A DNA stretch of 64,000 nucleotides from Paenibacillus albidus (lineage in GTDB: Bacteria > Bacillota > Bacilli > Paenibacillales > Paenibacillaceae), in the NCBI RefSeq assembly GCF_014644435.1, contig NZ_BMKR01000007.1:239181-303180 (forward strand). Direction: 5' to 3'. The notes beneath the pieces were generated by a model. That model was not told the DNA's origin. It did not search any database and worked only from the letters and a program-made list of their open reading frames with translations. Position numbers and translations under genes: made by a program. Below, one piece after another: positions 9,745-17,141 of the stretch (within the stretch, counting starts at the first letter, position 1; each line of letters begins with the position of its first letter).

Positions 9745-10015
9745 GCGCAGCTCCGTAACTTGGACGTTGTTGGACCGCTGACTTGCGGCAGCCCTACTAT
9801 AGGGAAATTCGCCCCTTAAATCTGCAGTCTTGCCCCTTTTAACCCTGTTAGAGGAAAACACCCGTTATTCTTTTCTAAAACACACCCATCTGGCAATTCC
9901 ATAAAATTAACGGGTGTGATTCCCGCTATTCTTCCTGACAGAGCCAATATTCCTCGATTAGCGGGTAGAATTCCCTATCGCAGCTCTTTGTCAGTAAGCC
10001 TGTATAATACAAACA
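9745..10015. repeat. Gene-free stretch with degenerate repeats
   Basis: No supportable ORF. It contains imperfect copies of a motif around CCCGTTATTCTT / CCCGCTATTCTT and the inverted form ACGGGTG at about 9860-9965. These resemble dispersed intergenic repeats seen in Paenibacillus chromosomes, but I cannot name a family. Confidence 0.3.
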
Positions 10016-10044
10016 AAAAAGCCACTCTCTTGAGAGCGATCTAG
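10016..10044 (-). terminator. Terminator of the broken membrane-protein gene
   Basis: On the minus strand a CGCTCTC / GAGAGTGG hairpin is followed by TTTTTT. It lies about 20 bp past the stop at 10062. Confidence 0.65.
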
Positions 10045-10061
10045 TGAGTTCAACCTAAGGT

Positions 10062-10415
10062 TTAAACAGCCGAGCCACTTGTACTAGCATTATGTATCAT
10101 TGGTACCGTGAAATCCGATTTCTTATCTCTGATCTGTTCGAGAACCGCAATAATTTTAGAAAGAGCTAAGAAAAATATTCCCACAACAATACCTGAGAAC
10201 AAAGTTACCATTGAAATGGTTAGCTGAGAAACATAATTTTGCCTAGCATTATCTGCTTCGGCACCAATAAGATTATTATCTTAATTCTCACTTGCAGACT
10301 GCTCCCAAAACTCAGAGTCCTTTTTCAGATCTGAAACATCATGATAAGAAACAAAAAAACCAATAATACCAAGCAAGACAAATAAAGCAGCCACAACATT
10401 TAGAATCTTAACCAC
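10062..10415 (-). pseudogene. Two-TM membrane protein interrupted by an in-frame TAA
   Basis: From a GTG at 10415 with GGAG 8 bp upstream, the frame reads a hydrophobic helix (VVAALFVLLGIIGFFVSY) and stops at TAA 10283-10281 after 44 codons. The same frame then continues 72 codons with a second helix (LFSGIVVGIFFLALSKII) to a TAA at 10062. Both halves are protein-like and the terminator is kept, so this looks like a gene of about 117 codons killed by one nonsense change, perhaps CAA to TAA. Sequencing error or re-initiation are alternatives. Family unknown. Confidence 0.7.
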
Positions 10416-10500
10416 TAAACTTACTCCATTCAAACAAGATATTCTTATTTTACATGAATATGGATTTTAGGTATATATGATCATTTATAGGTCCTGTTCT

Positions 10501-10538
10501 AAAAACAAAACCCAATAAACCAAAAAGGTTTATCGGGT
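10501..10538 (-). terminator. Probable native spo0A terminator, now displaced
   Basis: On the minus strand a stem ACCCGATAAACC / GGTTTATTGGGT (one mismatch) with a 5-nt loop is followed by TTTGTTTTT. It lies 70 bp beyond the stop of the spo0A fragment at 10607, where the host terminator would have been before the element split the locus. Confidence 0.75.
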
Positions 10539-10591
10539 GAGATGGGAAATGTAATTAGAGCAAAACAAGTTTATCGAATCCTTACCACTCA

Positions 10592-10702
10592 CTAATCCTT
10601 ACCCTTTCAAGAAACCTTATGCTCAATCCGCAGCTTGTCGGCTACCATGGCAATAAATTCCGAGTTAGTTGGCTTGGATTTGGAGATATTAATGGTATAG
10701 CC
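10592..10702. repeat. Left attachment repeat (attL/R), 111-bp direct repeat copy 1
   Basis: Identical over 111 bp to 23154-23264 at the end of spo0A; identity breaks at both edges. It marks the left border of the integrated element. It is in the same orientation as the right copy, as site-specific integration into a gene end predicts. Confidence 0.93.
10607..10702 (-). pseudogene. spo0A 3' fragment (last 31 codons)
   Basis: This part of the left repeat encodes the Spo0A C-terminus up to the stop codon. Sequence upstream of it (above 10702) is element DNA, not spo0A, so it is a remnant with no start. The intact copy lies at 23169-23984. Confidence 0.9.
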
Positions 10703-11202
10703 CTTATGGGATAAGGGATTTCACTTCTTGGTTATGTAATTATTCAGACACTTTATTGGCATACGGCTTGAATATTGATACGCATAATTGATTTCCATCT
10801 CTATTATATCGTAAGCATTTATAGTTCACAATGTTTCAACAGTTCAGGCGCATTTCAAAAATAGAAAATGATAACCATACTGTGTGAGTAGATGTGCTAT
10901 AGGATTTATTTTGAATACGACTACTTTTTTTGATGTAAATGTCCCCCCCCTAATAACTGATGAAGCTTTTATACTATTGGTCACTGGATTATATTAAGCG
11001 GTGATGCCCCTCAGGCTATTTCCTAGCATCTAAATAGGGCAATACACATGGCAATCACTAAGAGAACAACTAAACCATAAAATAGACATTAACAGTAGGA
11101 ATCCCTTTCAGTTAGGGATTCTTTCTTTGTGTATAGAGTTATGTAGATAGGTATAGCTAAAGCCCATACATAAGTGTACAGGCTGTGTTAGTGGCTATGT
11201 GG
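10703..11202. other. Left end of the element, no gene
   Basis: AT-rich DNA without a supportable ORF. It contains a run of eight C at about 10943-10950 and ATGGGATAAGGGATT at 10706-10720, repeated at 12524-12538. It may hold integrase arm sites. Confidence 0.4.
11099..11128 (+). terminator. Hairpin near the end of the left recombinase gene
   Basis: A stem GAATCCCT / AGGGATTC with a 7-nt loop is followed by TTTCTTT on the + strand. It is oriented for a + transcript, though it sits 75 bp past the minus-strand recombinase stop. Confidence 0.5.
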
Positions 11203-12057
11203 TTATAGTCTATCCATCTTAGCTAACATCTTATCTCTGGTCGGATTGGTATATAGCAACGTGGTATGTATATTGCTATGCCCTGCTTGGTTAGCTACCT
11301 CATGGACACTCATGTCATTCTCTAGAGCATGGGAACAGAAGAAGTGGCGCAAATCGTGTGGTGTTAACTCTTTCCCAATAACAGCTGAATACTGCTTGAA
11401 CAGCTTATTGATTACTGTTCTGTCTATTCTGCTTCCTCTATTGCTCACAAACAGGTATTCACTATCTATTCCCTTGTCACTTCTCTCCTTGATCCAGCTT
11501 TGCATTGCTGTCTTCACTTTGTTGCTTATGATTACGGTGCGTTGCTTCTTCCCTTTACCCTCAGACACAATTAATTCTCGCGATGTTAGATTGTAGTCAT
11601 TCACACCAATATTTAAGCACTCGCTAATACGTAGGCCACAATAAGCCAGTAATGACACAATAGCATAGTTACGTTTAGAATCTGACTCTAATACTAATTG
11701 TCGGAACTTCTCAACATCTGCCAGTCCAACGGTAGCCAGTGAAGCATATTGCGTCTGAAGCTTGAGCATATCCTTCTTGCTGATTGCTTGTTCAGTCTGG
11801 ACATTAGACTCAATGAGGAAATCATTAAACTTAATCAATGCTGAAATCTTAGCGTTAATGGATGAAGCACTGTTCTTCTTAATCGTCTTCAAATATGAAA
11901 TGTAGTCTTTGACATTCTCTCTGTGCAACTTTTTAAAATCTGTCCCTTTACTTTCCTCAAACCATTTCATATATCCACTTACATTAAGTACGTAGCTTTT
12001 AACTGTGTTGATACTCATTTCATTGTTATGTAGATGCTGTTCAAATAATTGAATCAT
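11203..12057 (-). CDS. Tyrosine recombinase, TnpI/Xer-like
   Basis: 284 residues: SAM-like N-terminal core-binding domain (1-90) and a catalytic domain with R143 (GLRISE), Lys near 168-170, H234 and R237 (HDLRH), H260 and nucleophile Y269 (LLYTNP). The length equals that of Tn4430-type TnpI proteins. ATG 12057 follows AGGAG at 8 bp; the ATG at 12075 lacks a site. Directly upstream lies an array of putative binding motifs (12074-12185) that may be its resolution site. Role inferred: resolving element or plasmid multimers rather than integration. XerC/D-like integrase is the alternative. Confidence 0.85.
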   Translation of the reverse strand: MIQLFEQHLHNNEMSINTVKSYVLNVSGYMKWFEESKGTDFKKLHRENVKDYISYLKTIKKNSASSINAKISALIKFNDFLIESNVQTEQAISKKDMLKLQTQYASLATVGLADVEKFRQLVLESDSKRNYAIVSLLAYCGLRISECLNIGVNDYNLTSRELIVSEGKGKKQRTVIISNKVKTAMQSWIKERSDKGIDSEYLFVSNRGSRIDRTVINKLFKQYSAVIGKELTPHDLRHFFCSHALENDMSVHEVANQAGHSNIHTTLLYTNPTRDKMLAKMDRL

Positions 12058-12073
12058 GGCTTCCACTCCTATC

Positions 12074-12185
12074 AATTATGTTGCATTATGTCTAGGTTGA
12101 TTCCCGATAAATTATGTTGCATTTGATATACTTATTGTACCTATTATCAGCTGGTTTTGCAACATAATTGTTGTTATGTGGCATT
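12074..12185. other. Putative internal resolution site of the recombinase
   Basis: Four related motifs. Two direct copies of AATTATGTTGCATT lie at 12074-12087 and 12110-12123. An inverted pair TGCAACATAA (12158-12167) and TTATGTGGCA (12174-12183) is separated by the 6-bp centre TTGTTG. An inverted pair with a 6-bp centre is the usual core of Xer/TnpI sites, and direct accessory motifs next to it match the plan of the Tn4430 resolution site. It starts 16 bp upstream of the recombinase start, so binding could also repress that gene. Confidence 0.65.
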
Positions 12186-12334
12186 ATAATTTTAGAGTGA
12201 TTTTGCTGTGAAATAGATATATAGAAGAGATTCATAAGCAAAGATACCTATTTCATATTACAAGTCATCTTGTAATTTAGATTTATTAGGTGCCATCATT
12301 TCAAATGAGACCATAACCAGTAATATCTATATTG

Positions 12335-12494
12335 ACGGTACGTACCGTTACATTAACAAATAGTGGAATTTTAAGAGTACGTACTCTCGCTTAGTTGCAA
12401 CACTCAATAACTATACACGGGGAATTCACGGTAAAAACGGACGACATCGTCCGATTTGCTTTATACATAAGGATATTCTATACATTGAGTGTTA
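12335..12494. other. Palindrome-rich patch (possible origin, oriT or partition site)
   Basis: Within 160 gene-free bases there are two perfect 14-bp palindromes sharing the core GTACGTAC (12335-12348 and 12374-12387, centres 39 bp apart). There is also GTTGCAAC (12394-12401), a CGGACGA-CA-TCGTCCG inverted repeat (12438-12453), and the pair AACACTCAAT (12399-12408) / ATTGAGTGTT (12484-12493). Function unknown; such density is typical of replication, transfer or partition loci. Confidence 0.5.
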
Positions 12495-12862
12495 CAAACT
12501 ACATCGAACACGGTAGAACGTAGATGGGATAAGGGATTATTGCTTGTTAGGAGCGGCTACAGGACTATTAGGCGTTGTCTAAAGGTGGATCAAGAGGGGA
12601 AAAAGGGTTGATGTATATAGGCTTTACCGTGTCGAGATACGTGTAGAGTATGCATAAGGAAATGAATTATAATCGAAATATTCACATCGTAAACATGGGG
12701 AAAGTCAATGTTTAAAAGGGTTTCAATGTGAAAATATGTCTAAAATAGTGTAATCGTAATTATCATCGTGAATAATGATGTATTATTATGTAATATACAC
12801 AGTGTTTATGCATGTTTTATGTATAATTATGAGTGAGAAATGCATGAATTCACACAAAGGAA
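12495..12862. other. AT-rich gene-free stretch of the element
   Basis: No supportable ORF on either strand. ACACGGTA at about 12508 and TACCGTGT at about 12625 form a distant inverted repeat (nearly TCGACACGGTA). The rest is AT-rich, with many short TAATTAT-type runs. Confidence 0.35.
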
Positions 12863-12885
12863 AAAGCCTTATGTGTAAAGGCTTT
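12863..12885. terminator. Terminator-like hairpin
   Basis: AAAGCCTT / AAGGCTTT stem with a 7-nt loop, followed by T on the + side and preceded by A-run. It lies 110 bp past the DUF4062 gene stop and can act in both directions. Confidence 0.55.
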
Positions 12886-12996
12886 TACATTGACAGGACA
12901 CGTTATCGCATTATAACGTTAATCGCGGAGTAGAAGAGATATATTTGCTATTTTTACTTTCATTCCAAGTTAATAGGATCTTGACCTATTCTTGAC

Positions 12997-14007
12997 CTAT
13001 TCTTGATCTTCCTGCTTTACTTCAATTTTTTCATACTGGATTGGAGGTAGTGATTTTACTTTCTCCATTTGATATTTTGCTAAAAATTTAAGTCCTTCTT
13101 TTGATGTTTGAATCTTTTCGTATTTCACCCCAGTTACTTTAATTTTTTCCAATAAACCATAAGAAATTAATTTTGGAGCTATAGTATGAAACAAATCAGA
13201 TTCTTCATTGAGGGCAACATTACTATTAGTAATTCCGATATTAAATATATCTTCAAAAGTTACGAACCAGACTAACAAGCTGCTATTTTTTTCTTTATCC
13301 TCTCTTTTAAATCCGTTAGGAGTTTCAATAATGATTTTAGCAAGCGTGTCTTTTAATTCTTCATAGTCCCATCCATTAATCATTACCTTCTCTTTCTGTT
13401 GTTCCTTCTCCTTTGCTTTTTCTAATTCAGCTTTCAACTTTGCAATTTCCTTTAACAATGCCACATTCTCTTTTAGTGTCTCCACTGCACCACCAGCTTG
13501 ATCAGCCTTAACCCAACCAATCAAGCTATCGTCAGATTCAAACTCCTTCAGAGATTCCATTGTTGCTAATCTTATATCCTTTAAGTCTTCATAGAATTTT
13601 GAAATATTTCCCAATACCTCAGTTTTAAAGGCTTGATACTCTTTGTAGTGTTCACGTTCCAAATAGTCCTTATTTTCTCTAGCTTTCTCGTCTAACTTCT
13701 TATCATCAATCACAATCGCAAATCTACGCTTACCCAATTCGCCAGCATAGTCATATTCCCAATGCGTATAACTCTTACCTGACTCAGCATCAATACTCCC
13801 ATATCTTCCACCCAGGATCAGCATATAAACGTCTGATTCTTGTATCCAGCGCATTATAGTTGTTTTCTGTGATTGGTCACCAGACTTAAACAACTCCATA
13901 CCAGCAGGAATATGTCCAGAGTTCAGAACGGCAGAGACAGCCGCTTGTCGTTCCTCTATCATATCTGTATAGGTAGATGAAATAAAAACCTGCAGCTTCT
14001 TCTTCAT
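12997..14007 (-). CDS. DUF4062 protein with coiled coil and C-terminal winged helix
   Basis: 336 residues. The N-terminal DUF4062 domain (about 1-110) shows KVFISSTYTD-like QVFISSTYTDMIEERQAA and a GGRYGSID loop; it has a TIR-like fold in related proteins. A strongly charged coiled coil is at about 185-212 (LKAELEKAKEKEQQKEK). A C-terminal domain (about 220-315) resembles a winged helix. DUF4062 often tops NACHT/STAND proteins, some in phage defence; here no NTPase domain follows. The start at 14007 has AAGGAG. It is a single gene, AT-rich like the element. A defence role is inference. Confidence 0.75.
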   Translation of the reverse strand: MKKKLQVFISSTYTDMIEERQAAVSAVLNSGHIPAGMELFKSGDQSQKTTIMRWIQESDVYMLILGGRYGSIDAESGKSYTHWEYDYAGELGKRRFAIVIDDKKLDEKARENKDYLEREHYKEYQAFKTEVLGNISKFYEDLKDIRLATMESLKEFESDDSLIGWVKADQAGGAVETLKENVALLKEIAKLKAELEKAKEKEQQKEKVMINGWDYEELKDTLAKIIIETPNGFKREDKEKNSSLLVWFVTFEDIFNIGITNSNVALNEESDLFHTIAPKLISYGLLEKIKVTGVKYEKIQTSKEGLKFLAKYQMEKVKSLPPIQYEKIEVKQEDQE

Positions 14008-14091
14008 ATGTATTCTCCTTATGAATTCTTCTTTATATAATTATACAATATGTTACAGGGTTCAACATACAATTATAATAAATGCATCCAT

Positions 14092-14119
14092 AAAAAAAGA
14101 CCATCACCATAATCAGTGA
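14092..14119 (-). terminator. Weak terminator of the small-gene operon
   Basis: A short GTCAC / GTGAT stem is followed by TTTTTTT on the minus strand and overlaps the stop of the 40-aa ORF. It separates that operon from the DUF4062 gene. Confidence 0.4.
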
Positions 14120-14235
14120 CAGCCTTGTTCTTCTCTAATCAATTCAGCTATTCCCTTCAATGCTAACCAGTTCCCTCCCTGGGTTTTAACGTATAATTTC
14201 CCGTTCAACAACTTCCCTGTCCTATATCGCTTCAC
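14113..14235 (-). CDS. Small protein, 40 aa (GTG start)
   Basis: Frame from GTG 14235 behind AAGGGGAT to TGA at 14113. The product is basic (KRYRTGKLLNGKLYVKTQGG) with an aromatic core. It lies 36 bp after the 101-aa gene in the same direction, so it probably closes the small-gene operon. No family recognised; supported by the ribosome site and codon flow only. Confidence 0.5.
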   Translation of the reverse strand: MKRYRTGKLLNGKLYVKTQGGNWLALKGIAELIREEQGCH

Positions 14236-14271
14236 TCTATCTATCCCCTTCCCTCTCTTGTCGTTTATCTG

Positions 14272-14577
14272 CTACAACCGATTCAAAAGTCCAAACAAGT
14301 GCATTTCTGGATATTCAGTATGCAATTCATATATCTGTTCAGGTGTTGCTATGTATTCATTGATTCGTTTCACGTGAATAGGTTTAATTTTCTCAACCAG
14401 CAAATGACTAAGCGCTCCCACTGGATCAACTTCAAACCTTTTAACAAACTCAGTCAACGATAATTTATTTTCCTTCAACTTTTCGTTTCTCAACTTCATC
14501 AGAATGTCACCCAACTCTCTTCTGTCACTGGCTTCTTTGCAGTCATATCCAATTGTATTAACCAAAAAATCATTCAT
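14272..14577 (-). CDS. Hypothetical protein, 101 aa
   Basis: A soluble, mostly helical protein. It starts at ATG 14577, 1 bp after the stop of the 35-aa ORF, so coupled translation is likely. No recognisable domain; the middle (LSLTEFVKRFEVDPVGAL) could fit a helix-turn-helix but not convincingly. Confidence 0.6.
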   Translation of the reverse strand: MNDFLVNTIGYDCKEASDRRELGDILMKLRNEKLKENKLSLTEFVKRFEVDPVGALSHLLVEKIKPIHVKRINEYIATPEQIYELHTEYPEMHLFGLLNRL

Positions 14578-14578
14578 T

Positions 14579-14686
14579 TCACACCTGAGTGGATAATACT
14601 ACTTCTAGCTGTTCAGTAAGCATGAAAGCCTTCGGGTCAACATTTATAGTAAAAGCAACTTGTTGAATAGTAATCTGTTCATTCAT
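14579..14686 (-). CDS. Small protein, 35 aa
   Basis: ATG 14686 with GGGAG 9 bp upstream; TGA at 14579, 1 bp before the next start. The product is acidic and without a membrane segment. The tight packing between two other small genes supports it as a real gene. Confidence 0.55.
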   Translation of the reverse strand: MNEQITIQQVAFTINVDPKAFMLTEQLEVVLSTQV

Positions 14687-14703
14687 CGTTGTTATCTCCC
14701 TTT

Positions 14704-14985
14704 TCAGATTGATTTTAGGCGTAGGACTTCTTCAACTCCACATTTATAACTGTGTTCAATCATCATCATACATCCCTCAACAAATATGTCTTCAATCTGA
14801 TTTATTATTTTATTAGGAATTGCTTCTTGATCGAGTAAATCAAACAGCTTATTATAACTATTCTGTCTGTCGTTACTGAAAAACTCATCGTATAATGACT
14901 CAATGCGTGCTTCAAATGACGGTTTCAACCAATTCATAATTTCAGTTATTGGTTGAGCATGTTCACAAATTGATAAAGTTGACAT
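14704..14985 (-). CDS. Hypothetical protein, 93 aa
   Basis: ATG 14985 follows AAGGAG at 9 bp; the upstream ATG lies inside the preceding gene and has no site. An acidic helical protein with a cysteine/methionine-rich segment near the end (EGCMMMIEHSYKCG). Family unknown. Second gene of the small operon opposite the Xre gene. Confidence 0.6.
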   Translation of the reverse strand: MSTLSICEHAQPITEIMNWLKPSFEARIESLYDEFFSNDRQNSYNKLFDLLDQEAIPNKIINQIEDIFVEGCMMMIEHSYKCGVEEVLRLKSI

Positions 14986-15004
14986 TGTTGATCGCTCCTT
15001 TTGG

Positions 15005-15175
15005 TTACTGTTCAAATTGTTGGTGCATTAGATTCTTGTACACCATCAACCTGTCAAAGCGATTAGAAGGTGCTTCCTTATCACTACGGCGTAACAGGTA
15101 ATCGTACCGTTGTCTACTGTAGAGATTGAGCTTAGAGGTGAAGATGCTGATTCGATGTGTAATTGGTTTGGACAT
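15005..15175 (-). CDS. Small basic protein, 56 aa
   Basis: ATG 15175 with AAAGGAG 8-9 bp upstream and TAA at 15005. Very basic (ITHRISIFTSKLNLYSRQRY, then YLLRRSDKEAP) with predicted helices. It is first in the operon divergent from the Xre gene, the position where phages and integrative elements keep Cro- or excisionase-like proteins. That role is a guess from position and charge. Confidence 0.6.
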   Translation of the reverse strand: MSKPITHRISIFTSKLNLYSRQRYDYLLRRSDKEAPSNRFDRLMVYKNLMHQQFEQ

Positions 15176-15287
15176 TTATGTTGCTCCTTTCAGTTGGTAA
15201 GTGGAATGTGGATGTGGGCATAGTTAAATAAAGGAAATGGTGTACATTCCTTTTTGGAAATGGTACTATAAAGTAGTTATCATCTTG

Positions 15288-15326
15288 TCGTGATATTAAT
15301 TTATCACGATATCGTAATATTGTCAA
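15288..15326. promoter_or_regulatory. Operator between divergent Xre and small-gene operon
   Basis: A perfect inverted repeat TCGTGATA / TATCACGA with spacer TTAATT (15288-15309) overlaps a second near-palindrome centred on ACGATATCGT (15302-15319). TAATAT at 15315-15320 could be the -10 of the Xre gene. Xre repressors of integrated elements usually bind such sites between divergent promoters. Confidence 0.6.
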
Positions 15327-15348
15327 CTCACTAAAGGAGGATTTTTTT

Positions 15349-15570
15349 GTGCGACTTATAATAAAACTGAAAGAAGTTTTAAAACAAAAAGGGATTACAC
15401 AAAAAGAGCTAGAAGCTATGTCTACTGTTCCTCAATCAAAAATTTCAAACCTATGCAACAACAAATTTTCAGAACTGAACATTGCAAACATTGAAAAGAT
15501 TGCGGCTGCATTGGAAATCACCGACATTTCAATACTCATGCAGTTTGAAGAGGAATCATCTAACAAATAG
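15349..15570 (+). CDS. Xre/Cro-type repressor
   Basis: 73 residues, essentially a single helix-turn-helix (KGITQKELEAMSTVPQSKIS then NIANIEKIAAALEI). GTG 15349 follows a strong AAAGGAGG site. It is the only gene of the left half read on the + strand. With the operator upstream it probably controls both itself and the small-gene operon, like an element repressor. Confidence 0.85.
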   Translation: MRLIIKLKEVLKQKGITQKELEAMSTVPQSKISNLCNNKFSELNIANIEKIAAALEITDISILMQFEEESSNK

Positions 15571-15659
15571 TACATACTGTAATACCATTCACAGCTTACA
15601 TAACTCGTTGTAATGAATGACCAATGGTCGGACGCTCTAATATGCAGACACAATAAAAA

Positions 15660-15690
15660 TGCCCTAGAGAACGTGTCTCAGGGCTTGGGC
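15660..15690 (-). terminator. Terminator of the HEPN operon
   Basis: On the minus strand GCCCTGAGA / TCTCTAGGGC forms a hairpin followed by ATTTTTATT. It lies just past the HEPN gene stop at 15698. Confidence 0.75.
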
Positions 15691-15697
15691 ATTAACA

Positions 15698-16339
15698 TTA
15701 AAAATCTAGAACTATACCAAATTTATTTTCTATATCCAATAGAAGTAGAATTATATCTCCGAATTTCATATAACCTTTCTGATCTATGGTATCTATTAAG
15801 TGCGTTTTATTTAATGATGCTTCTAACCTCATGTTCTTCCATTCTGAAGGTTTATCTGGTTGGTTTTTGTTAAAATTAAACTTTCCTCCATGAGCTGCAG
15901 CATTTCTAACATGTCTATAAAATTGCCAAAGTGGATCATCTGAATAATGCTTATCAACAGTCAATGCATAGGAATTAATTATTAAAAAGTATAAAGCACC
16001 ATGAAAAAGGTAATCAAATCCGTCTTTATTGTACTCCAACACCTGATTAGCCAGATCATCAATATCTATAACAACGTTAGGTTGTGTCCCTGAGAAAGTT
16101 AATATTTGATTCCCCATTAAGGGAGTAAGATTAAAGTTGTTTTTAAACTCTTCTTTCGTTTTATCGTTTATAACTAATCCACTAATCATATGATCAATTT
16201 TTTCTTTATCACTATCTTTAAAGAGATTTATTAAAAACCTTGATGAGAGTTCAAATATTCCATGCACTGAACACAAGTAATTCATTATTAGAGGATAAAA
16301 GGTACTTTGCTTAATATCTTGATATGCTATTTCAGGCAT
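15698..16339 (-). CDS. HEPN-domain protein (putative ribonuclease)
   Basis: About 213 residues. The motif R-N-A-A-A-H-G-G (Arg at about 146, His at about 151) fits the R-x4-6-H signature of the HEPN nuclease family and is preceded by a long hydrophobic helix (GALYFLIINSYALTV). HEPN proteins of this kind act as toxins or phage-defence ribonucleases. It is the last of seven genes in a tight minus-strand operon; two ATGs (16342, 16339) overlap the preceding stop behind a G-rich site. Nuclease activity is inferred from the motif only; non-catalytic HEPN proteins also exist. Confidence 0.65.
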   Translation of the reverse strand: MPEIAYQDIKQSTFYPLIMNYLCSVHGIFELSSRFLINLFKDSDKEKIDHMISGLVINDKTKEEFKNNFNLTPLMGNQILTFSGTQPNVVIDIDDLANQVLEYNKDGFDYLFHGALYFLIINSYALTVDKHYSDDPLWQFYRHVRNAAAHGGKFNFNKNQPDKPSEWKNMRLEASLNKTHLIDTIDQKGYMKFGDIILLLLDIENKFGIVLDF

Positions 16340-16637
16340 CATATCCCCCCCTAAATTCCTTCTTACATTTTGCTACTGAAGGAAACTCTTTACCATGTGT
16401 AAAAAGATAGTATTTTCTCAAAGCATTCTGAATTGCGCCATTTTTATCACCAAACTCGGTTTGTATTCCTAAAAGTGTTTGGTAGGTATTGTAGTCATCT
16501 TTAACTACTGTGTCCAGGTCAACCATAAGAACTTTTTCAATTCTATTAGCTCTACTGATTCTTGAACTAACAGCATCATATTTACTTTTAATACTATCCA
16601 GTGATTCTAAAAATACTCTGAATTGTGTCTCCTTCAT
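16332..16637 (-). CDS. Hypothetical protein, 101 aa
   Basis: ATG 16637 has AAGGAG at 6 bp, so I reject the longer ORF from 16655. It is a helical, basic protein with no membrane segment. Its end overlaps the start of the HEPN gene by a few bases, so the two are probably made together; a partner or neutralising role is possible but unproven. Confidence 0.6.
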   Translation of the reverse strand: MKETQFRVFLESLDSIKSKYDAVSSRISRANRIEKVLMVDLDTVVKDDYNTYQTLLGIQTEFGDKNGAIQNALRKYYLFTHGKEFPSVAKCKKEFRGGYDA

Positions 16638-16651
16638 AGTATCTCCTTTGC

Positions 16652-16945
16652 TCAAATATCATCCCGCAGATTCTTATTCCCCTCATACCTTGGCTTGTAC
16701 AAGGCGTGTAGAATTGCTTCTATAAGGTTTAGAGCAAAAAGCCCTAATGAAGCATCAATAATCAAATCTACACGCTTAGTATTCATTCTGATCCAGTCTC
16801 CAACGGTATCATCATCAAGGTTATGGATACTCATTGTTGGATCAGCAAGTATAGATTTTGATAAATTACTTTGATTTCTACTTGGATGGTAATGGTGGCT
16901 GTAGAATCTTGATTTATTCTTCTCGCTCACCTTACCAATTTTCAA
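16652..16945 (-). CDS. Hypothetical protein with one hydrophobic helix, 97 aa
   Basis: TTG 16945 follows AAGGTG and overlaps the preceding stop (TTGA). The C-terminal half has a hydrophobic stretch (VDLIIDASLGLFALNLIEAI). It may be membrane-associated. Family unknown. Confidence 0.5.
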   Translation of the reverse strand: MKIGKVSEKNKSRFYSHHYHPSRNQSNLSKSILADPTMSIHNLDDDTVGDWIRMNTKRVDLIIDASLGLFALNLIEAILHALYKPRYEGNKNLRDDI

Positions 16946-17124
16946 GAAACACCTTGATATTGAAATGTATAAATAGCTATATGGTTCTTTGGATATTTAG
17001 ATTTATGTCGATTTCCACTATCTACAAAACGAATCTGTTCATCTTCAACATTTATACCTGTTTGCTTTAGAATGCTGATTATCGTTTTCTTATCGGCCTC
17101 TATTTCTTCTGGAGTATCCCACAC
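16942..17124 (-). CDS. Small protein, 60 aa (GTG start)
   Basis: GTG 17124 with GGGAG about 11 bp upstream. An acidic N-terminal helix then a beta-rich end. It is coupled to the next gene by overlapping stop and start. No family recognised. Confidence 0.5.
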   Translation of the reverse strand: MWDTPEEIEADKKTIISILKQTGINVEDEQIRFVDSGNRHKSKYPKNHIAIYTFQYQGVS

Positions 17125-17141
17125 TTATAGCTTCACTCCCT

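Noticed and set aside
11203..12185. Complete Tn4430-type transposon
   Set aside because: Recombinase and site are present, but no TnpA gene and no 38-bp type terminal repeats were found.
15132..15326. 64-aa minus-strand ORF
   Set aside because: It overlaps the 56-aa gene in another frame and covers the operator region; no ribosome site.
15613..15873. 86-aa ORF on the + strand
   Set aside because: Antisense to the HEPN gene end and its terminator; no ribosome site.
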